Assembly (NCBI RefSeq): GCF_021375795.1
Contig: NZ_JAEIOI010000001.1
Span: 1,600,889 to 1,664,888, forward strand
Source: Pseudomonas anguilliseptica
GTDB lineage: Bacteria; Pseudomonadota; Gammaproteobacteria; Pseudomonadales; Pseudomonadaceae
Direction of reading: 5' to 3'
DNA length: 64,000 nt
Below, in pieces: positions 58,950 to 64,000 of the stretch; the stretch's first letter is position 1; every line of letters starts with the position of its first letter. The notes below the pieces were generated by a model. That model searched no databases. It saw nothing but the letters and a program-made list of their open reading frames with translations, and was not told the DNA's origin. The translations under genes were made by a program, and so were the position numbers.

Positions 58950-59939
58950 CTACGTCATTAAATCTAGCGGGTTGAGCGACAAAGCATCCTGCAGGTGATC
59001 GGGTGACAGGTGCGCGTAGCGCATAGTCATTGTCAGGCTGGAATGGCCCAGGATCTTCTGCAGGGTCAGGATGTTGCCGCCACGCATGACAAAGTGACTG
59101 GCGAAGGTGTGCCGCAGTACGTGGGTGGCTTGGCCTTCTGGCAGCTTGATCGAGGTCGTTTCCAGCACGCGACCAAAGGTCACCATGCAGTTGCTGAACA
59201 GGCCGTTCTGTTTGAAGTAGGCGTGTAGCTGTTTCTCCAGGGTCTTGCTGATGGGGATAGTCCGCGTCCGGCGTGACTTGGTATTGGCAAAGGTCACCGC
59301 CCCATTTTTCACCCGTTCAGGCGTCAGGGCTTGAGCCTCACCCCAGCGCGCACCCGTTGCCAGACATACGCGAGCTACAAGGCCGATTCCAGGCGTTGTG
59401 TCGAGAGCATCCAATGCGGCCAGCACTTCCTTGATTTGAGGCACTGACAGGAAGGAGAGGGGCCTTTCCTGCAGGCGCAGAGGGCGGACTTTGGCCAGTG
59501 GGTTCGGGTAGTCGATTTCACCCAGGCGATGCAGTTCGTTAAATACGGCCTTGAGGTAGCCGAGGCGGTTGTTCAGGGTTTTGCCTTTCACGCCGCTATC
59601 GAGCTGGATACGCCGGGTTTCGCAGTAGGCGTTGCCGGTGAAGGTTACTGCAACCGGGTCGCCTAGATCCTTGGCCAGTTTGGCGAGGATCTGTTTCAGT
59701 CGAGCAGCATCCGCCAGGGTATGGCCGTGCAGGTCGTGGTAGCGCGTGCACAGATCAGATAGCCGGCGTTTGTCCTTGGGCTTGGGTGACCAACTGGGCG
59801 TGTCGACGCACTTGGTTCTGCAGGTCGCCTCAAACCGCTGGGCTTCTCCCTTGGTCTTGAAGGTCTTGCGGAAGCGCTTGCCCTTAATGGGTTCTATATC
59901 GACCTTCCAGCGTCCGTCTGACAGTTGCTCAATGGCCAT
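58950..59939 (-). CDS. int: Phage tyrosine integrase
   Basis: This 329-residue recombinase has an N-terminal SAM-like core-binding domain (about residues 50-150). The C-terminal catalytic residues are Arg in LATGARWGEAQAL, His-x-x-Arg in HVLRHTFASHF, His in LGHSSLTMTMRYAHLSP and Tyr in that same segment. It inserts the phage into tRNA-Ser. The ATG at 59939 overlaps the stop of the replication gene (TGATG). The upstream in-frame extension is rejected. Confidence 0.93.
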   Translation of the reverse strand: MAIEQLSDGRWKVDIEPIKGKRFRKTFKTKGEAQRFEATCRTKCVDTPSWSPKPKDKRRLSDLCTRYHDLHGHTLADAARLKQILAKLAKDLGDPVAVTFTGNAYCETRRIQLDSGVKGKTLNNRLGYLKAVFNELHRLGEIDYPNPLAKVRPLRLQERPLSFLSVPQIKEVLAALDALDTTPGIGLVARVCLATGARWGEAQALTPERVKNGAVTFANTKSRRTRTIPISKTLEKQLHAYFKQNGLFSNCMVTFGRVLETTSIKLPEGQATHVLRHTFASHFVMRGGNILTLQKILGHSSLTMTMRYAHLSPDHLQDALSLNPLDLMT

Positions 59940-61216
59940 CAGACGGCACGCCCCCACCGCACGTTGCGTTCTTCCAGCAGGCTCTTGATGTGCTTGTATA
60001 TGTCGTACTCGCTCATATCCTTGGCGGCATAGTGGTCGCGAATGACCGGCCAGCATTCCCAATTTTTCAGCCGGTCAAACGCCTTTTTTGCGCCCACCCG
60101 TTCCCTTGCCAGCAGGCTGACGAAGTTTCCCAGGAAGAGTTCGACGTTCTTGCCGGAGAAGCCGCGAGAGGTCTTGTAGTAGCGCTTGTACTCGGTTTCA
60201 TCGAGCAGGGAATCAACCGGCAGATCCACGCGCACGTCATCGCGAATCAGTGTCCAGATGGCCTCATATCGCCCCGGTCGGGCGAGCAGCTTGAACTGGC
60301 GCAGGCCGTAGCACCACAGGCCGTCCAGATGGCCGCAAAATGCAGCAAACGAGCGTGTTTCTATGGCTTGGCCTGAATGCAGGTCTACAGAGCCGCTGGC
60401 GAATTGCTGGATAACCGAATGGTGATAGCGCAGTTCAATGCGCCATACATCCGCTTCGGGGTCGTAGTTGTCCGGGTCGTTGTCGTCGAAGCTGTCGCGA
60501 CGTTTCCACACGCTTTCCCAGTAGTCGAGCTTGTCGGTGGCGCGGGCCTGCTCGGTTTTGTTGTAGATAGCGAGCTGGACGCCGTTTGCAGATCCAAACA
60601 TGGAGGTTTCGCCACGTCCGTACACGCTGGATTTGGTCGCCCAGGTGATTTCACTGATCCCCGAAATGTCGCGATGGTTGCGAGCACGGCAGTGCATGCG
60701 GGCAACCAGATCGACCGGAGGTTTCCAGCCCTGCAGGTCAAGCGCCAGGTGAACAGCGCACTGGTTCAGTTCCAGATGGCTCAGCAGCTCGCTAGCGTAA
60801 TAGTCCATGCGTTCCTGCAGACGGCTGGGCGACAGGGCGTCAATGGCATGGGGTGATACTTCGATTTTTACGTGTGGCCCGATGGCGTCAATTTTCGAAT
60901 TGAAGTTCTTCACCAACAGGATGATGCCCAGGTCAGCGTTCTGGAGCTTGTATTGATAGCCAGAGTCCTTGCCTACACGGCCTGAGTGCCAACGCTGACC
61001 CGCGAAATCAACCAGGGTGCCGGGGTTTTCGAATAGCGCCATGATTTCCGGGCGGATCAGGCCACGGTACAACTGGCGCACGGTATCGACGCCACAGCGC
61101 AGCAAGCGGACGTTCGACAGGTCACTGATGAGGGTGGTGTGTGCATCGAAGAACACCCGACCTTTCGGGTCTTCCTGAAACAGACGATTGACCCGAATTT
61201 GATCTTTTACGGTCAT
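59939..61216 (-). CDS. Filamentous phage replication initiation protein
   Basis: This 425-residue protein resembles Rep-type phage replication initiators of Pf phages: it has the typical SVYGRGETSMFGSANGVQLAIYNKTEQARATDKLDYWESVW segment near residue 197 and a later VWRIELRYHHSVIQQF. It probably nicks the phage origin and starts rolling-circle replication, but the catalytic Tyr cannot be placed confidently. GGAG precedes the ATG at 61216. A hairpin-rich region follows upstream and may hold the origin. Confidence 0.88.
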   Translation of the reverse strand: MTVKDQIRVNRLFQEDPKGRVFFDAHTTLISDLSNVRLLRCGVDTVRQLYRGLIRPEIMALFENPGTLVDFAGQRWHSGRVGKDSGYQYKLQNADLGIILLVKNFNSKIDAIGPHVKIEVSPHAIDALSPSRLQERMDYYASELLSHLELNQCAVHLALDLQGWKPPVDLVARMHCRARNHRDISGISEITWATKSSVYGRGETSMFGSANGVQLAIYNKTEQARATDKLDYWESVWKRRDSFDDNDPDNYDPEADVWRIELRYHHSVIQQFASGSVDLHSGQAIETRSFAAFCGHLDGLWCYGLRQFKLLARPGRYEAIWTLIRDDVRVDLPVDSLLDETEYKRYYKTSRGFSGKNVELFLGNFVSLLARERVGAKKAFDRLKNWECWPVIRDHYAAKDMSEYDIYKHIKSLLEERNVRWGRAV

Positions 61217-61298
61217 TGCAACTACTCCAAATAGTGACGAATTGAGACTGTTTAAATTTATCTTTCTGACGTGTTACGTGTTACAGGGACGTCAGCGC

Positions 61299-61345
61299 GC
61301 GCATTTGGCGCGGCGCTCGTGCCTCGCGCATGCGCCCAAATGCGC
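61299..61345. other. Candidate single-strand origin or packaging hairpin
   Basis: GCGCATTTGGCGC (61299-61311) and GCGCCCAAATGCGC (61332-61345) form a near-perfect inverted repeat around a GC-rich 20-base loop. It is in the 149-base gap between the replication gene and zot, which has no gene. Stable hairpins here fit a filamentous phage origin or packaging signal; this is inferred from position. Confidence 0.4.
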
Positions 61346-61365
61346 CGAGCGAAGGCGCTGAGTGA

Positions 61366-62550
61366 TCACCATAGGAAGCGGCCTTTCTCGTAGGGGATTT
61401 GGGTCACAGTGACGCTTTGCGGGGCTTGCTGGGGTTGTTGTGGCTGCTGCTGGCGTTGGTTGTTGGCCTGCTGCAGATCCGGGCGCGCACCAGGGTCAGG
61501 GCGGGCCGGATCAAATACGCCGCGCTCTACGGTGTTCTTGCAGTAGGCAAAGGTGGTTTTGTGCCAACTGCCTTGCTGGGTGAAGCACTCGCAGATAAAG
61601 GCTTTTTCCTGCGTCCTGACGACCCGGTAGCGCTTGGCATTGCGGTCGATATAGCCCTCATCCGAACTCATGACGCAGGACAGCCGCGGGTAGCTTTGCG
61701 GCTTGGTTAGTTCGTCGTAGATGGGGGCCGAGCTGGGTACATCCGGTATGCGAGGGACACGGGCGGCTAGGTATTCGTCCAGGCTCATAGCCTTGGTGCC
61801 GGGTTTGTTGTTCACCGGGTTGATCAGGGAGCCGACCGAGCTTTTCACTTGATCGACTACGCCGCTCGGGCTGCTGGTTTCGGCCTGGGCTTGTGTGGCC
61901 TGTTCGGTCTGTTTGCCGGCTTCGTAGCGTTCGTATGCGCGGTAGACCATGAAGACGGCACCGGCGATGACAAGTACGGCCAGAATGAATTTGGTCGGTA
62001 GCTTGGTCTGGAAATGGTGCTGTGCATTGCTGCTGGTGTAGACGCTGAAAAACTTCTTATCGAGGCGTACCGTGGTTTTCTCGGCATCCTTGAAACTGGA
62101 TTTCACTTCGACTTTTTCAATGACAGCATCGGATTCAAAGCGCAGCAGTTGCTGGGATTTGAAGACGCGCCAGTAGTGAATATGACCATTGCAGAGGCGG
62201 CGTAGGTGCACATCCAGATAGCGCGGGTCCTGGGTGATCAGGTGCACTTCGTGGCCGCTATGGCGCATGGTTTCAAAGCGGGTGATGTGTTCAGGTGGAC
62301 GCGCCCGAGGATCACGACCACCAAACCAGCCTTGGGCCTCGTCCACGACAATGATCGAGTCGTTGGGCAGTTCGAACCACTTTTCCGGATCATCGAACTT
62401 GTACCAGGAAGCCTTTAGAAGCTCAGGCTGCAGGCCGTTGATGTTGTGGAAGTAGACGGTGCGGCCTTCTGCGTGGGCCTTCTGATCCACTTCCTTGATG
62501 GTGTTGAGGGTCTTGCCGTGGCCGGGTTTGCCGGTGCGGATATAGAGCAT
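61366..62550 (-). CDS. zot: Zot family assembly protein (pI-like)
   Basis: This 394-residue inner-membrane protein has N-terminal Walker A GKPGHGKT (LYIRTGKPGHGKTLNTI) and Walker B-like IIVVDEAQGWFG. One membrane helix lies near residue 190 (FILAVLVIAGAVFMVYRAY), and the C-terminal region is periplasmic with Cys. In filamentous phages it is the ATPase that drives virion extrusion. The name comes from Vibrio; no toxin activity is implied. GGAGG precedes the ATG. Confidence 0.93.
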   Translation of the reverse strand: MLYIRTGKPGHGKTLNTIKEVDQKAHAEGRTVYFHNINGLQPELLKASWYKFDDPEKWFELPNDSIIVVDEAQGWFGGRDPRARPPEHITRFETMRHSGHEVHLITQDPRYLDVHLRRLCNGHIHYWRVFKSQQLLRFESDAVIEKVEVKSSFKDAEKTTVRLDKKFFSVYTSSNAQHHFQTKLPTKFILAVLVIAGAVFMVYRAYERYEAGKQTEQATQAQAETSSPSGVVDQVKSSVGSLINPVNNKPGTKAMSLDEYLAARVPRIPDVPSSAPIYDELTKPQSYPRLSCVMSSDEGYIDRNAKRYRVVRTQEKAFICECFTQQGSWHKTTFAYCKNTVERGVFDPARPDPGARPDLQQANNQRQQQPQQPQQAPQSVTVTQIPYEKGRFLW

Positions 62551-62562
62551 GGCAGCGCCTCC

Positions 62563-62892
62563 CTACGCTTCGATGGAGGTGCCGCCCGGATTGCGCCAGA
62601 CCTGATTACGTTTGCGATCCTGGGCCTTGTTGATCCCCGCGATGATGAAGCGGGTGAACACGGCGGAAAGCATGATGTTTATGGCTATGTCGATCTTGGC
62701 CAGCCCGAGGATCTGCTGAATGACGATCCCCGAGTTGCCCATATTGGTGATCATGTAATCGCGGGCGGCATTGATCAGCGCGTTGAAGCCAAAGTAGGTG
62801 ACGAAGCCAAAGCCGATGGCCCGAAGGACGGTCATCACCAGCGGGCCGGCGATCATCCAAAGGAATTGGGCAACCCATAGAAATGCAGGCAT
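62563..62892 (-). CDS. DUF2523 family phage membrane protein
   Basis: This 109-residue protein has three hydrophobic segments (FLWVAQFLWMIAGPLVMTVLRAIGFGFVTYFGFNALI; ISITMKNMGNSG-type middle; IDIAINIMLSAVFTRFIIAGINKAQ). DUF2523 proteins lie between the minor coat and zot genes in Pf-like phages and probably serve in virion assembly. The start at 62892 follows the coat gene's stop by one base, and its GGGAGG lies inside that gene. Confidence 0.85.
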   Translation of the reverse strand: MPAFLWVAQFLWMIAGPLVMTVLRAIGFGFVTYFGFNALINAARDYMITNMGNSGIVIQQILGLAKIDIAINIMLSAVFTRFIIAGINKAQDRKRNQVWRNPGGTSIEA

Positions 62893-62893
62893 A

Positions 62894-64000
62894 TCACTCA
62901 CCTCCCGAGGCGCGGCCAACGTAGATGGCGTAGAAAAGCGAAGCGGCTATGACGATCAGGTAGCCAAGATCGATGGCGAACTGGCACAGCGGCTCATAGG
63001 AAAATTCGAAGGTGCGACCACCCTGGGTTTGCAGGGTGAAGGTCTTGGCCGGTGGGCAGGCTGCTGGCAGAAAGCGCGGATCAGTCGGGCCGCTGAATAG
63101 GCCGGACACATCAATTTCACCGTCGCCCTCATCGAGCTTGGCGCTGTCGCCTTTGCCGTCGATAAAGCCGGTGATATCGCCTTCTTGTGACGGGAAGTCG
63201 CCAGCGGTCAGCGCGTCACAGCGGGCGCGCTTCTGCGTTTCGAAAATGGCGCATTGAATGGCATCACCAGAGCAGACCAGGGGCTGGCTGCATTCAATGC
63301 CGGAGGCGCTATTGCCGTCGCTGTCACCGCCACCTGGGTTGGTGCCGCCGTTGCCTGGGTTCGTGCCACCGTTGCCGGGGTTGGTGCCGCCGTCACCGGG
63401 ATTCGTGCCACCGTCGCCGGGGTTGGTGCCGCCATCGCCTGGGGTGCCACCATCCCCCGGATCGGTGCCGCCGTCGCCTGGGTCAGTACCACCGTCGCCC
63501 GGATCAGTGCCGCCATCGCCGGGATCAGTACCACCGTCGCCGGGGTCGGTTGGCTGGGGAACTTCGGGCGGCTGGTTTTCGGATGTGGTGCAGGTTTCGC
63601 CAGTTAGTTTGGCGTTGTAGTCGCAGTAGGTAATAGAACCGTCTGTTTCACTTTCGTTGAAGCAGGAAGAAACCGATTGATGCTGAGCTTTACAGCCATC
63701 AATGCAGGCAAAGGCCGGCGGGGAAATTTCTGTACCCGGCGCGATGTTGAACTCTGCAGTCGAGTCACGCCGACCGAGGGGCCAGGTGTATGTGGATTCG
63801 GTGCCAGCAGCACAGGCCGGCATGGTATCCACGACAACGAGACCGGAGGACGGGCCACCCTGGGAAATTGGCTGTTGTGGGTTGCCGTAGGGGTGATAGG
63901 AAAAGTTGTACTTACACAGAAATGAAGTGGTGTTTTGTACCGGGGTATAACTACCCGCATAAGTTGGGTTGATCAGGTTTACAGGGTGCGCAATGGTGGA
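62894..64000 (-). CDS. Minor coat (adsorption) protein, N-terminus beyond the window
   Basis: The frame stays open from base 64000 to the stop at 62894, so the N-terminus lies outside. The visible part has Cys-rich domains, a (D/N)PG(D/N)GGT repeat linker (63320-63547), a second domain (GDITGFIDGKGDSAKLDEGDGEIDVSG) and a C-terminal membrane helix (FAIDLGYLIVIAASLFYAIYV) with a short basic tail. This is the layout of a pIII-like receptor-binding protein with a glycine-rich linker. It is followed by DUF2523 and zot. Confidence 0.85.
   Translation of the reverse strand, partial: STIAHPVNLINPTYAGSYTPVQNTTSFLCKYNFSYHPYGNPQQPISQGGPSSGLVVVDTMPACAAGTESTYTWPLGRRDSTAEFNIAPGTEISPPAFACIDGCKAQHQSVSSCFNESETDGSITYCDYNAKLTGETCTTSENQPPEVPQPTDPGDGGTDPGDGGTDPGDGGTDPGDGGTDPGDGGTPGDGGTNPGDGGTNPGDGGTNPGNGGTNPGNGGTNPGGGDSDGNSASGIECSQPLVCSGDAIQCAIFETQKRARCDALTAGDFPSQEGDITGFIDGKGDSAKLDEGDGEIDVSGLFSGPTDPRFLPAACPPAKTFTLQTQGGRTFEFSYEPLCQFAIDLGYLIVIAASLFYAIYVGRASGGE
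63320..63547. repeat. Heptapeptide coding tandem repeats in the minor coat gene
   Basis: Five DPGDGGT, one short PGDGGT, three NPGDGGT and two NPGNGGT units, each 21 bases except the 18-base one. The base sequence is closely repetitive. It forms a flexible acidic/glycine linker between domains of the coat protein and could vary in copy number by slippage. Confidence 0.85.

Larger units (their letters stand above)
58674..64000 (-). mobile_element. Pf-like filamentous prophage (Inoviridae), integrase end
   Basis: Right after tRNA-Ser lie, all leftward: a YefM-like antitoxin, tyrosine integrase, replication initiation protein, Zot, DUF2523 membrane protein and a minor coat protein that runs off the window. 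This order (coat, Zot, replication, integrase) matches Pf1/Pf4-type phages. Genes overlap (TGATG, TGATATG). The other end, major coat protein and att repeat are beyond the window, so completeness cannot be judged. Confidence 0.85.

Noticed and set aside
61366..62550. Zot as an enterotoxin
   Set aside because: The name comes from the Vibrio phage homologue; here the Walker motifs, membrane helix and phage context indicate a virion assembly ATPase.
63320..63547. Possible CRISPR array
   Set aside because: The units are 21-base coding repeats (DPGDGGT/NPGDGGT) without spacers, lying inside an open coat-protein frame.

Overview
The window is a GC-rich gammaproteobacterial chromosome segment that reads as Pseudomonas. 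The evidence is the gene repertoire and order: a DAHP synthase; folE, Smr, isochorismatase-like, prmB and aroC in a loose cluster; a lipoprotein-type malate:quinone oxidoreductase; a thiolase and multifunctional beta-oxidation pair followed by a class I amidotransferase; PctA-like chemoreceptors; and a Pf-type filamentous prophage. Genes are dense, lie on both strands, and often overlap as TGATG or ATGA.

Layout. 1-13.6 kb: a ketopantoate reductase cut by the window edge, a thioredoxin-like protein, PilZ and DAHP synthase; a BenE/LysE exporter pair; a MarR regulator divergent from a PLP aminotransferase and GST with a perfect palindrome between them; a compact UvrD-like helicase; a Pit phosphate transporter with an orphan TatA; and a His/Cys-rich protein with a cupredoxin. 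13.6-21.5 kb: mqo, an AT-rich WaaZ-like LPS gene, folE, an HxlR/carboxymuconolactone decarboxylase pair with twin operators, Smr, an isochorismatase fold protein and prmB. 21.5-33.3 kb: a large transporter-like hybrid histidine kinase, GNAT, AraC, a hydrolase, aroC, an MFS carrier, a divergent acireductone dioxygenase-like protein, and the alkylation repair pair ogt/alkA. 33.6-39.5 kb: a chemoreceptor, then AraC divergent from a Baeyer-Villiger-type monooxygenase, HSL-type hydrolase and SDR operon. 40-44.7 kb: RraB, a glutamine amidotransferase, and the ATP-grasp / alpha-E / transglutaminase operon. 44.7-58.3 kb: a haem protein gene split by an amber codon next to a rhodanese, the thiolase/hydroxyacyl-CoA dehydrogenase operon, small proteins, CorA, PlsC, a solute-binding protein, an amino-acid type chemoreceptor and a crotonase. 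58.6-64 kb: tRNA-Ser(GGA) with the integrase end of a filamentous prophage (antitoxin, integrase, replication initiator, Zot, DUF2523, minor coat protein), which runs off the window.

The most unusual signals are: an acireductone dioxygenase homologue in which three of the four expected metal ligand positions are changed and whose salvage partners are absent; a family of five related palindromic intergenic elements; an in-frame amber codon in an otherwise intact cytochrome fusion; twin operator-like repeats upstream of the HxlR and MarR regulators; and a prophage-borne YefM-like antitoxin without its toxin. No CRISPR array or rRNA gene was seen. All functional statements come from reading the sequence and remembered family knowledge; no database search was run.
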